Shown: positions 51,729 to 59,959 of the stretch, piece after piece
Layout: the number at the start of each line of letters is the position of its first letter
Position numbering within the stretch: position 1 is the stretch's first letter
Source of the DNA: Candidatus Nitrosopumilus sp.
Lineage (GTDB): Archaea > Thermoproteota > Nitrososphaeria > Nitrososphaerales > Nitrosopumilaceae
Reading direction: 5' to 3'
NCBI RefSeq assembly: GCF_029882185.1
Contig: NZ_JAOULD010000002.1
Span: 1 to 64,000, forward strand
Length of the DNA: 64,000 bases
Program-made: the position numbers and the translations under genes
Notes under the pieces: generated by a model
The model's input: only the letters and a program-made list of their open reading frames with translations
What the model was told of the DNA's origin: nothing
Database searches by the model: none

Positions 51729-52643
51729 TTAGATCTCAATACCTGAGATGGCATTTTTTACGTTACCAACTGCTTTATCAAACGCTTGTTTTTCTTCATC
51801 ATTTAGATCCAACTCTATGATTTTCTCAACACCTTTCTTGCCAATTACTGCTGGAACTCCTATTGTTACATCCGAATGACCATATTCTCCATCAAGATAT
51901 GTTGCAACTGGGATGACTTGTTTTCTATCTCTTACAACGGACTCTATAATTGCAGAAATTGCATTTCCAGGAGCATGAACTGTGGCGCCTTTTAATTCGA
52001 TGACTTTGGCAGCCACTTGTTTTGTATTGATAATTAATTCATCTAATTTTTCTTTTGGAAGAAAAGATGATAATGGAATTCCTGATACTGATGAAAATCT
52101 TGGTAATGGCAACATGTTCTCCCCATGTTCTCCAATTACTAGTGCTCTGATAGAATCTCGAGAATGACCTGTTGCTTCATGAATGAATTGTCTGAACCTT
52201 GACAAATCAAGCATTCCTCCCATTCCAAACACTCTACTTCTGTCAAATCCTGATACTTTGTAAGTAATGTAGGCCATTGGATCAAGTGGATTGGTTACTG
52301 GAATAATCATAGAGTTATCTGCATATTTTTTTACATTTTCAACCACGCTTTTTACAATTGTTGCATTAATTTTCAAAAGATCCATTCTAGTCATTCCTGG
52401 TTTTCTTCCAGAACCTGCCACTACGACTACGACATTTGATCCTTTCATATCTTCAAAATTATTTGATCCTTTCACTTCAACATCGATTCCTTGCTCTGAT
52501 AACATGTGGTTGATATCCATTGCTTCTCCTTGAGGAAGTCCTTCTGCTACGTCTAGCAATAATATCTGATCATCTAATCGTTTTAATGCTGAAAATAATG
52601 CAGCGTCTCCGCCTACTTTGCCTGAACCGATAATAGTAATCAT
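51729..52643 (-). CDS. mdh: Malate dehydrogenase (LDH/MDH family)
   Basis: 304 residues. NAD-binding [15 protein letters not shown], the substrate-specificity loop [14 protein letters not shown] with the MDH-type Arg, [11 protein letters not shown], and the catalytic His in [11 protein letters not shown]. It interconverts malate and oxaloacetate. It is divergent from larC with an 89-bp spacer and shares a transcript with larB, which suggests a functional link between malate and the Lar pathway. Confidence 0.94.
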   Translation of the reverse strand: MITIIGSGKVGGDAALFSALKRLDDQILLLDVAEGLPQGEAMDINHMLSEQGIDVEVKGSNNFEDMKGSNVVVVVAGSGRKPGMTRMDLLKINATIVKSVVENVKKYADNSMIIPVTNPLDPMAYITYKVSGFDRSRVFGMGGMLDLSRFRQFIHEATGHSRDSIRALVIGEHGENMLPLPRFSSVSGIPLSSFLPKEKLDELIINTKQVAAKVIELKGATVHAPGNAISAIIESVVRDRKQVIPVATYLDGEYGHSDVTIGVPAVIGKKGVEKIIELDLNDEEKQAFDKAVGNVKNAISGIEI

Positions 52644-52732
52644 GAAAATTGATGTAAATTCTGAATAATTAAATCTAATGGAATTCTTGAAATATTAGTC
52701 GAATTTATAAGCATTTTTGATATTTTTGAATT

Positions 52733-53968
52733 ATGGTTGTTGTAATAGATCCACAAATTGCTGGTATATCTGGTGATATGCTTCTATGCTCATTGGTGGA
52801 TTTAGGAGCTGACAAGGATAAAATCATTAACGGAATAAGAGAATCTGAAAAATTCCTCTCAGGTTCCACAATAAGAAAAATTGATTTTGAAAAAATTCAA
52901 AAACATGGAATTGAATCGTTACAACTAATTTTAGAAATTGATGAAGATGTTCATGAAAGAAAGGGTTCGGAAATTAAATCTGCAATAATAAATTCTTCCA
53001 AACAAATTCATCTTTCTGAAAAAGCAAGTTCTTTTGCTGAATCATGCATTGATACTTTGATCTCATCAGAATCTAAAATTCATGGAATTCCTGAAGAATC
53101 AGTCCATTTTCATGAGGCCTCAAGTATTGACACTTTGGTAGACATAATCGGAATCACAATTGCTTTAGAAGACTTAGGATTATTTGACGAAAAAATTCTT
53201 TGTTTACCTGTTTCAGTGGGTGGAGGCTCTGTATCATTTTCTCATGGAACTATGTCAAATCCTGCTGCTGCTATATTGGAGATTTTTAAAAATTCTAACT
53301 TGATAATTAAAGGAAATGATGCAAACGATGAACTTACAACCCCTACAGGGGCCTGCATTTTAGTAAATTTGGCACCTGAGTCTGTAAAACACTATCCTCC
53401 AATGAAAGTAGCATCTATTGGGTATGGTGCAGGGCAAAAAGACTTTGAAAGTTTTTCAAATGTTCTAAAAATTATTAGGGGCTCTGAAAATAATCTTGAA
53501 ATTGACTCTGTAAAAATACTTGAAACAAATGTAGATGATGTTTCAGGAGAAATATTGGGTAATCTAATTGAGAAAATTATGATTAAAGGAGCACGAGACG
53601 TTTCTATTTACAGTGGAATTACAAAGAAAGGGAGACCAACAAATCTAGTATCTATAATTTGTAGTAACGACACTCTTGATCAAATAGTTGATACACTTGT
53701 TTTGGAAACTGGAACTCTCGGAATTAGAATTTCTGATTCAAATAGATTCATAGTTCCTAGAACAAATCATGATGTTTCTTTATTTTTGAACGGACATACT
53801 CTTCAAGTAAATTATAAAAAATCTTCATTCAAGGGAAAAATTAATTTTAAAATTGAATTTGATGATCTGAAGAAAATTTCTAACATTATTGATAAACCAA
53901 TTAAAGAAACTGAAGTATTGGTAAGAAAAGAAATTGAAAAATTGGAGATTAATAATGACAAATCTTGA
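52733..53968 (+). CDS. larC: LarC, nickel insertion enzyme for the pincer cofactor
   Basis: 411 residues. N-terminal IDPQIAGISGDMLLCSLVDL, then SVHFHEASSIDTLVDIIG with metal-binding His/Asp residues, LPVSVGGGSVSFSHG and TPTGACILV; the C-terminal domain has ETNVDDVSGEILG and TKKGRPTNLVSII. LarC inserts nickel into the thiocarboxylated nucleotide. In some bacteria the gene is split by a programmed frameshift; here it is a single continuous frame. Leaderless by TATA spacing (TTTATAA near 52704-52710). Overlaps larE by 14 bp. Confidence 0.94.
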   Translation: MVVVIDPQIAGISGDMLLCSLVDLGADKDKIINGIRESEKFLSGSTIRKIDFEKIQKHGIESLQLILEIDEDVHERKGSEIKSAIINSSKQIHLSEKASSFAESCIDTLISSESKIHGIPEESVHFHEASSIDTLVDIIGITIALEDLGLFDEKILCLPVSVGGGSVSFSHGTMSNPAAAILEIFKNSNLIIKGNDANDELTTPTGACILVNLAPESVKHYPPMKVASIGYGAGQKDFESFSNVLKIIRGSENNLEIDSVKILETNVDDVSGEILGNLIEKIMIKGARDVSIYSGITKKGRPTNLVSIICSNDTLDQIVDTLVLETGTLGIRISDSNRFIVPRTNHDVSLFLNGHTLQVNYKKSSFKGKINFKIEFDDLKKISNIIDKPIKETEVLVRKEIEKLEINNDKS

Positions 53969-54752
53969 AAATCTTGAAAATTGGTTTGAGGATAAAAATA
54001 AAGTAATGATTGCACTCTCAGGCGGAGTTGACAGTGCATTAGTTGCTTATGCTGCATTTCAAAAACTTGGAAAATCAGCAATTGCTGTAACTGCCGATTA
54101 CAAAACATTATCTGCAGAAGAACTTGATACTGCCAAGCAAATTTGCTCAGAAATTGGAATACAACAACTCCTTTTGGATTACAATGAACTTGAAAATGAT
54201 GATTTTATAAAAAATGATTCTAATCGATGTTTTCATTGTAGGATGGAATTAGGTGATCATTTGGTCAAATTGGCAAATGAGCATAATGTGGATGTGATTG
54301 TAGATGGGACAAATATTGATGATTTAGGTGATTTTAGGCCTGGAATTAAAGCATTAAAACAAAATGGAATTCGCAGTCCTCTTGTAGAGACAAATTTTAC
54401 AAAATCAAACATTAGAGAAACTGCAAAACTGATAGGATTGTCCGTATTTGACAAACCATCAAATTCATGTCTGGCATCAAGAATTCCTTGGGGACAAAGA
54501 GTTACTGCAGAAAAATTAATTCGCATTGAGTTTGGAGAAACTATTATCAAACAACTTACTGGCGTAAAACAGGTTAGAGTACGTGACATAGATGGTTCTG
54601 CAAGAATTGAAGTAGAGAAACAAATGATATCTAGATTTGATGAGATTATCTTAAAACAACTAACTGAGAAATTAAAGATGATTGGGTTTGATTCTGTTGA
54701 AATTGATCAAGAAGGATATGAACCAGGAAAAATTAATGTGATTGCAGATTGA
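53955..54752 (+). CDS. larE: LarE, sulfur transferase for the pincer cofactor
   Basis: 265 residues of the PP-loop ATPase family: VMIALSGGVDSALVAYAA (P-loop, about 18-35), RCFHCRMELGDHL, and NSCLASRIPWGQRVT, which carries the cysteine equivalent to the sacrificial Cys176 of the Lactobacillus enzyme. LarE adenylates the carboxyl groups and donates sulfur. ATG 53955 is preferred over 53934. It lies between larC and a cysteine desulfurase. Confidence 0.94.
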   Translation: MTNLENLENWFEDKNKVMIALSGGVDSALVAYAAFQKLGKSAIAVTADYKTLSAEELDTAKQICSEIGIQQLLLDYNELENDDFIKNDSNRCFHCRMELGDHLVKLANEHNVDVIVDGTNIDDLGDFRPGIKALKQNGIRSPLVETNFTKSNIRETAKLIGLSVFDKPSNSCLASRIPWGQRVTAEKLIRIEFGETIIKQLTGVKQVRVRDIDGSARIEVEKQMISRFDEIILKQLTEKLKMIGFDSVEIDQEGYEPGKINVIAD

Positions 54753-55918
54753 TTTATCTTGACAATGCTGCATCAACTCAAATCCATGAAGATGTTTTAA
54801 ATTCTATGTTGCCATATCTTAAAGAACAATATGGCAATGCATCTTCAATTCATAGATATGGAAGAATGACTCGTAAAGCAATTGAAAAAGCTAGAAAACA
54901 AGTAGCATTACTAATTAATGCAGATCCTTCTGAAATTTTGTTTACCTCTGGAGGCACTGAATCCAATAATACTGTTCTAAGGGGCATATTTATGAATAAT
55001 TCTTGTAATCATATTGTCACATCATCAATTGAACATGATTCTATTTTGGAGCCCTGTAAGCAACTAGAAAAAAATGGATTGATTGTTGATTACCTTCCTG
55101 TTGATCAATTTGGGACAGTTGATCCTTCTGAATTAAAAAATAATCTATCTGATAACACTTGCCTTGTCTCAATAATGTTTGGAAACAATGAAGTTGGTAC
55201 TATCCAAAAAATTTCTGAAATTGCTAAAATATGTAATGAGAGAAAAATCCCGTTTCATTCAGATGCGGTTCAGGCAGTTGGAAAAGTCACTATCGATGTT
55301 AAAGAATTAGGCATAGATTTACTATCTATTTCTTCTCATAAACTTCACGGACCAAAAGGAATTGGTGCACTGTACATAAAAAATGGCATAAAAATGGATC
55401 CTGTAATTTTAGGCGGTGGTCAGGAACATGGATTACGCTCCGGAACTGAAAATGTTGCAAATATTGTAGGGTTTGGCAAAGCATGTGAAATTGCAAAAAA
55501 TAATTTAGATGAAAACATGTTGTATGTGAAAAAACTCCGAGACTTGTTGATTGATAAGATACTGCATGAAATTCCTGAAGTGACCCTCAATGGTGATCCT
55601 CGCTTTAGATTGCCAACCAATGCACATTTTACATTTCTTGGTGTTAATGGTGAAGATCTTATCATTAAACTCGATGAATATGGAATTGCAGCTTCTACTG
55701 GTTCTGCATGTTCTGTAAACACTCAAAGAGCTTCACACGTTTTACAGGCAATGGGTTTTTCACATGAACAAATCGCTGGTTCTCTAAGATTAACTGTTGG
55801 TATATTCAATGATGAAAAAGAAATTGAACAGACAGTAATCTTTCTGAAAAAAATTGTTCAAGAACTAAGATCATTTTCCCCATTCAAAGAAAAATATTCT
55901 TTTGTTTCTAAAGACTAG
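54749..55918 (+). CDS. Cysteine desulfurase (IscS/NifS family)
   Basis: 389 residues. MIYLDNAAST at the start, PLP lysine K198 in SSHKLHGPKG, SGTENVANIVGFGKA, and catalytic Cys321 in STGSACSVNTQRASH. It converts cysteine to alanine plus enzyme persulfide. The TTG start overlaps the larE stop by 4 bp, so it is the third gene of a larC-larE operon and is a strong candidate to supply sulfur for LarE or tRNA/Fe-S synthesis. It converges on the PEFG cluster, overlapping by 4 bp. Confidence 0.95.
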   Translation: MIYLDNAASTQIHEDVLNSMLPYLKEQYGNASSIHRYGRMTRKAIEKARKQVALLINADPSEILFTSGGTESNNTVLRGIFMNNSCNHIVTSSIEHDSILEPCKQLEKNGLIVDYLPVDQFGTVDPSELKNNLSDNTCLVSIMFGNNEVGTIQKISEIAKICNERKIPFHSDAVQAVGKVTIDVKELGIDLLSISSHKLHGPKGIGALYIKNGIKMDPVILGGGQEHGLRSGTENVANIVGFGKACEIAKNNLDENMLYVKKLRDLLIDKILHEIPEVTLNGDPRFRLPTNAHFTFLGVNGEDLIIKLDEYGIAASTGSACSVNTQRASHVLQAMGFSHEQIAGSLRLTVGIFNDEKEIEQTVIFLKKIVQELRSFSPFKEKYSFVSKD

Positions 55919-56724
55919 ATGCTGATTGGAAATTTGTTTCTAGCAACTAAAACAGTCATCATAATTCCAACAACCAAAATCATCATCACAACTGTTCCAA
56001 ATTCTGGCACAACATAGGTTCCAATAATCTCAATATCTGAATCGCTCGGTTCAAATTCAATTGTTATCACTCTGGATTCTGAATGGACATCTGGTTCTTG
56101 ATATGGTACTTCTATGCCATCAATCAAAATAATGAAAGTATCGTCCTTACCATCTTGTTTTTCTGCCCCTATGAATTCTCTTGGAAGATCTAATGTTATT
56201 GATCCTTCATCTGTAGCATCAATTTGTACTACTACTGCAAACATATTTGAATCGACAACCATTTTTTTGACTGTGCCTCCTTTTATGGTGTATTTCACAT
56301 CAAATGTTCCATAACTTCCTGCATCTACTTCATAAGGTTCTGTTATTACAACAGCTTCTGATTTTGAAGTATATGAAAATCCAGTTTCAATTTGATGCTC
56401 TTGATATGATGCTATGATTGTATATTCTCCAGTTTTTTTCCATAATTTTCCTTCTGCTAGGAATGTTTTTGTAAAACTACCATCTTGTGCTACTGTAAGC
56501 TGTGCGATATCTACTAAATTACCTTGACTAAATAATTGTAATATTACTGGCGTTTCACCAATTACTGTAGTTACCTTTCCTGAAACTACAATTGCATCTC
56601 CTTCATCATAATTATTATCATCTGTTTGAATTGAAATCAATGACTCTTGTGCAAATGTTGTACCTGTAGAAATTATCAATAAAATAATTAATCCATAACA
56701 AATTTTTAAATCCACGAATTTCAA
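55915..56724 (-). CDS. PEFG-CTERM surface protein
   Basis: About 270 residues. A signal peptide (YGLIILLIISTGTTFAQES) precedes an Ig-like domain (GDAIVVSGKVTTVIGETPVI; GKLWKKTGEYTIIASYQ) and a second beta domain (MFAVVVQIDATDEGSITLDL). The C-terminus is VVPEFG, one membrane helix and an R-N-K end: a sorting signal of the PEFG-CTERM type, cut by an archaeosortase. The open frame extends to 56835, but TTG 56724 gives a normal signal peptide and lies about 26 nt after a TATA-like TTTTTTAATAG. The most divergent member of the four-gene array. Confidence 0.85.
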   Translation of the reverse strand: MKFVDLKICYGLIILLIISTGTTFAQESLISIQTDDNNYDEGDAIVVSGKVTTVIGETPVILQLFSQGNLVDIAQLTVAQDGSFTKTFLAEGKLWKKTGEYTIIASYQEHQIETGFSYTSKSEAVVITEPYEVDAGSYGTFDVKYTIKGGTVKKMVVDSNMFAVVVQIDATDEGSITLDLPREFIGAEKQDGKDDTFIILIDGIEVPYQEPDVHSESRVITIEFEPSDSDIEIIGTYVVPEFGTVVMMILVVGIMMTVLVARNKFPISI

Positions 56725-56788
56725 AATACTCGTTTGTATATTTCCTTTACTATTAAAAAATGAAAAAATGAAAAAAGTTGTGTGACTT

Positions 56789-56890
56789 TTAGTATCTTGG
56801 TATAATGCTAAGTCTTGATTTTGCAGATATTGCAATTATTGAAATAATTGCTACTGCTAGAATCATAGCTGCTATTGTACCAAATTCTGG
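56789..56890 (-). repeat. 102-nt near-identical 3' end repeat, copy 1
   Basis: The block encoding the PEFG sorting helix. As read, it is identical to the block at 57730-57831 and differs at three positions from 58702-58803. Identity stops just upstream of the PEFG codons except in copies 1 and 3, which share further similarity. This suggests gene conversion or recent duplication restricted to the sorting tail. Confidence 0.9.
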
Positions 56891-57667
56891 AATCACATAG
56901 GTACCGATTATTTCGATTGTTTCAGCGCCGGCTGGGAACATGACTGTTACTTTGTTTGCAACAATTTCAACATCATCCCATTCTTCTCCATCCACTAGTA
57001 CCATGAAGATACCTTTTTGGACTTTTGTTGATGGGGTTATTGTTAATGTTCCATCCTTCTTGGCGTCGATTTCAATGACAATTGAATTATCATTTGTATT
57101 GATCATTGCATTTGTTACAACTCCACCTGAAATTATAAATGGTATACATTGACCACTTGCAGATATCTCATTAACAGCACATTTCTTGTCTGTTGTTGTT
57201 GGTGGTGTATTGTATGCAACTCCACCACTTAGTCCAATCTTGACACTATTGCTTTTTTCTGCACTGCCATAGTTTGCTTTAATGGTGTAGGTACCGTCAT
57301 ATTTCCACATTGCACCCGCTGTGTTTAGTGTTGTCTCAAAAGTACCATCTTCTGCTACAGCGAGCTGGTCTACTGTAATAATGGAGTTTAGAGGACTAAT
57401 CACAGTAATTGTGACTGGAAATCCAGATGTATTTGCTACTTGGCCTTTTACCATAATCATGTCGCTATGACCATAATCTGTTTTGTCTGTCCAAACAGAT
57501 ACTGGAATTGCTTTTTGCAGCATTTTACTTGCTGTTGTTCTAGCATCTTCCATGGAACATCCTACACATGCTTCAGGAATATCCCCTGCTGCATATGCTG
57601 TTGACATAGTTAGTGTACCGACTGCAGTCATTAAGGCTAGTAGTGCGAACGTCGTACGGTTGTTCAT
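56789..57667 (-). CDS. PEFG-CTERM surface protein
   Basis: 292 residues: signal peptide (TTFALLALMTAVGTLTMSTA, then YAAGD), a short cysteine motif (CVGCSMEDARTTAS), an Ig-like domain (VSVWTDKTDYGHSDMIMVKG; GAMWKYDGTYTIKANYG), a second cysteine pair (CAVNEISASGQC), a beta domain, and the terminal VIPEFGTIAAMILAVAIIS with basic end. The predicted function is cell-surface display by archaeosortase processing. Its last 102 nt are identical to those of the next gene. Confidence 0.9.
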   Translation of the reverse strand: MNNRTTFALLALMTAVGTLTMSTAYAAGDIPEACVGCSMEDARTTASKMLQKAIPVSVWTDKTDYGHSDMIMVKGQVANTSGFPVTITVISPLNSIITVDQLAVAEDGTFETTLNTAGAMWKYDGTYTIKANYGSAEKSNSVKIGLSGGVAYNTPPTTTDKKCAVNEISASGQCIPFIISGGVVTNAMINTNDNSIVIEIDAKKDGTLTITPSTKVQKGIFMVLVDGEEWDDVEIVANKVTVMFPAGAETIEIIGTYVIPEFGTIAAMILAVAIISIIAISAKSRLSIIPRY

Positions 57668-57690
57668 CTTGTTGCGATTTGCACTTGTCT

Positions 57691-57704
57691 CTATTTATGT
57701 ATAT
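57691..57704 (-). promoter_or_regulatory. Shared upstream element of two PEFG genes, copy 1
   Basis: CTATTTATGTATAT (minus strand ATATACATAAATAG) lies 24-37 nt upstream of the ATG at 57667. The identical 14-mer precedes the gene at 58593. It overlaps the position expected for a TATA box and may also bind a common regulator. Confidence 0.5.
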
Positions 57705-57729
57705 TTAAAAAGAGAAAAAAATTGTGAAC

Positions 57730-57831
57730 TTAGTATCTTGGTATAATGCTAAGTCTTGATTTTGCAGATATTGCAATTATTGAAATAATTGCTACTGCTA
57801 GAATCATAGCTGCTATTGTACCAAATTCTGG
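57730..57831 (-). repeat. 102-nt near-identical 3' end repeat, copy 2
   Basis: Encodes the PEFG tail of the gene above. Identical over its full length to copy 1 at 56789-56890, although the bases before it are unrelated to those of copies 1 and 3. Confidence 0.9.
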
Positions 57832-58593
57832 TACTACAACTCCATCTTTGATATCTACTTCAGTTGAAGCAGTATATTTTGGATCGTCAAATTGTTGTAC
57901 TTTTACAGTATACAAACCATCTTGTTTCCATAATGGTCCTCCTACTGTAATTTTAGCAGCAAACTCTCCATCAAGCATTGGTGATATTTGAGTCACTTTA
58001 ACCACATTCCCATTTGGTGCAATTACCTTCAATGTGATGTCTTGACTTACTCTATCTGTATTTCCTGTAACCTCAAACATTGTAGAACCATTCTCGATAA
58101 TTATTTTATCAAGGAAAAGTCCTCTGTCTTTTGCAACATTTGTTGTGTTTGGTGTGAATATCCCTGTTTCTAAATTAGATTCAGTTTCAGATGTTCTTTT
58201 AGTCATACCATTTGCTACTTCAACAAATACATTCAAAGTGTACAATGAATTTGTTCCTATGCCTTGCATTGCTTTGATCTTGTAAAATCCATTTTCAGTC
58301 CATGTTGGTCCTACTTTGAATACCTTCATAAAATTACCATTGTTGTCTGGTGATATTTGATCAATTGCAACAACATTGCTTCCACTTGGGGATGTTACTG
58401 TAAATGTAACATCGCTGATTTTTGAAACTGTTTGGCCTGTTACAGTAATTGTGTCTGAGCCTTTATCGGCTGTAACTGTAATTGACATTCCTTGAGTTTG
58501 AGCAAAAGCATCTTGCTGAATAGAGGTCATTGAAACTAATGACAGTGCCATAAGGGCTATTGCCATTGATGTTGTAGAACGTTTAAAATTCAT
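57730..58593 (-). CDS. PEFG-CTERM surface protein with two Ig-like repeats
   Basis: 287 residues. Signal peptide (TSMAIALMALSLVSMTSIQQ, then AFAQ), two Ig-like domains (SITVTADKGSDTITVTG; and DRVSQDITLKVIAPNG with GGPLWKQDGLYTVKVQ), then VVPEFG and the shared tail. Two Ig-like units make it the clearest structural member of the array. ATG 58593 is preferred to ATG 58611 because GGGTGG lies 8 nt upstream, within the likely leader. Confidence 0.9.
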   Translation of the reverse strand: MNFKRSTTSMAIALMALSLVSMTSIQQDAFAQTQGMSITVTADKGSDTITVTGQTVSKISDVTFTVTSPSGSNVVAIDQISPDNNGNFMKVFKVGPTWTENGFYKIKAMQGIGTNSLYTLNVFVEVANGMTKRTSETESNLETGIFTPNTTNVAKDRGLFLDKIIIENGSTMFEVTGNTDRVSQDITLKVIAPNGNVVKVTQISPMLDGEFAAKITVGGPLWKQDGLYTVKVQQFDDPKYTASTEVDIKDGVVVPEFGTIAAMILAVAIISIIAISAKSRLSIIPRY

Positions 58594-58616
58594 CCTATTT
58601 CCACCCAACATTATTG

Positions 58617-58630
58617 CTATTTATGTATAT
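58617..58630 (-). promoter_or_regulatory. Shared upstream element of two PEFG genes, copy 2
   Basis: Same 14-mer as at 57691-57704, here 24-37 nt before the ATG at 58593. Equal spacing to the two start codons supports a promoter role. Confidence 0.5.
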
Positions 58631-58701
58631 TCAAAAATAAAATTTTGGGTTCCAATCCATATGGATTGGATGATTCTTTAAAAATAGAAAAAAGATGAAA
58701 T

Positions 58702-58803
58702 TTAGTATCTTGGAATAATACTAAGTCTTGATTTTGCAGATATTGCAATTATTGAGATAATTGCTACTGCTAGAATCATAGCTGCTATTGTACCAAATTC
58801 TGG
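58702..58803 (-). repeat. 102-nt near-identical 3' end repeat, copy 3
   Basis: Same block as copies 1 and 2 with three substitutions (in the regions corresponding to the Tyr/Ile codons near the stop and one in the helix), all consistent with silent or mild changes. Confidence 0.88.
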
Positions 58804-59529
58804 AATCACATAGGTGCCAATTATTTCAATCTCTTCGGCTCCTGCTGGGAATGCTATGATGAGTGTTCTATCTTTTGATGATGTAGTCTCTTCAAAGTCT
58901 ACTTCTTCTCCGTCAATTAAGACGAAAAAGTCATCATCTTCACCATCAATCATTGCATCCAAAACAGATCTAGGGATTGTCAAGGTAAGTGATCCGTCAC
59001 TTGTAGCATCTATAGATACAATCAGTGAATTTGCATCCACATCAGGCATGATGCTAAGTAGTTTTCCGCCTGTGATTTTATATCCAACCAAATCATCAGC
59101 GCCTTCAATTGAAACTGTTGTAGCAGTTACTTTGGAAGGTTTCTGAATTGGTGTATCTGTAGATCCTCCAAATTCAAATGACGTTGTAGCTACACGATTT
59201 TGGGTTCCATATGTTACTTCAATTGTATAAGTTCCAGATGTTCTCATTGTTCCTCCAGCAGTAATTTCAGTACTGAATTTTTTATCAGCACCTACAGTTA
59301 ATTGAGCAAGAGCGACAATTGCATTATCGTTCTTAACAATCAAACTTACTGGGGTTCCAGAATACAGATCTTTCACTTCTCCTGTTACTAGAATAGTTTC
59401 ACCTTCTGAATAGGAAGATTTGTCTGTAGTAACAACAATCGAGCTTTGTATTTGTCCAAATGCTGGTGCCATGCCAATACCTGTAACCAAGATTACAGAT
59501 AAGGTAAACACTGCTAGATGAGCTTTCAT
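58702..59529 (-). CDS. PEFG-CTERM surface protein
   Basis: 275 residues: signal peptide (HLAVFTLSVILVTGIGMAPA, then FGQ), an Ig-like domain (VVTTDKSSYSEGETILVTGE; TAGGTMRTSGTYTIEVTYG), a beta domain with an acidic EDDDFFVLIDGEEVDF segment, and terminal EIIGTYVIPEFG followed by the sorting helix. The beta domain resembles that of the 55915 and 56789 proteins (VQIDATDEGSITLDL type). The oldest or least converted tail of the three, with three base changes. Confidence 0.9.
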   Translation of the reverse strand: MKAHLAVFTLSVILVTGIGMAPAFGQIQSSIVVTTDKSSYSEGETILVTGEVKDLYSGTPVSLIVKNDNAIVALAQLTVGADKKFSTEITAGGTMRTSGTYTIEVTYGTQNRVATTSFEFGGSTDTPIQKPSKVTATTVSIEGADDLVGYKITGGKLLSIMPDVDANSLIVSIDATSDGSLTLTIPRSVLDAMIDGEDDDFFVLIDGEEVDFEETTSSKDRTLIIAFPAGAEEIEIIGTYVIPEFGTIAAMILAVAIISIIAISAKSRLSIIPRY

Positions 59530-59621
59530 TAGTTTTCCGCCTAAATTTGGACTATTTAAGGTTGTGAAAAAATTTGTTGACTAAATAGAAAAAAGACTGA
59601 TTTTTGCCAAATTTCAAATTA

Positions 59622-59632
59622 CATATATATTA
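59622..59632 (+). promoter_or_regulatory. TATA box of the rpoH-rpoB-rpoA1 operon
   Basis: CATATATATTA stands about 75-85 nt before the rpoH ATG and is the only strong TATA-like stretch in the spacer. It implies a 5' leader of about 50-60 nt, unlike most leaderless genes in this window. The leader contains the palindrome at 59675-59686 and a G-rich stretch (GTGGGGG) ahead of the ATG. Confidence 0.55.
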
Positions 59633-59674
59633 ACCCGAGCGTGAATTTTTGACAGTTTGTGTGTGTTATTTACT

Positions 59675-59686
59675 ATTACATGTAAT
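59675..59686. promoter_or_regulatory. 12-bp perfect palindrome in the rpoH leader
   Basis: ATTACATGTAAT is a perfect palindrome located between the TATA box and the start codon, about 22 nt before the ATG. It could be an operator or an RNA hairpin; it may also be chance in AT-rich DNA. Confidence 0.3.
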
Positions 59687-59707
59687 GTTCGTTGTGGGGG
59701 TTTCTAA

Positions 59708-59959
59708 ATGGCAACTAAGAAAAATCAAGTACTAGTCCCTGATCACGTTTATGTTCCAAAACATGAAATCATTACCAAACAAGAAGCTGAAGAAGTTTTA
59801 AAAAAATATAATTGTAAACCAACTGAATTACCATTAATCTTTGTAAATGATCCTGCAATTTTAGGACTAGGTGTAAAACCTGGAGATATGATCAAGATAA
59901 CTCGAAAAAGTCCAACTGCTGGTGAAAGTCTCTATTATCGATACGTGGTGGAAATCTAG
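59708..59959 (+). CDS. rpoH: RNA polymerase subunit Rpo5 (RpoH)
   Basis: 83 residues, the archaeal RPB5 C-terminal-like subunit. VPDHVYVPKHEIITKQEAEE, ELPLIFVNDPAILGLGVKPG and MIKITRKSPTAGESLYYRYV match the family closely. It is immediately followed by rpoB (adjacent stop and start), the conserved archaeal order. Confidence 0.97.
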   Translation: MATKKNQVLVPDHVYVPKHEIITKQEAEEVLKKYNCKPTELPLIFVNDPAILGLGVKPGDMIKITRKSPTAGESLYYRYVVEI

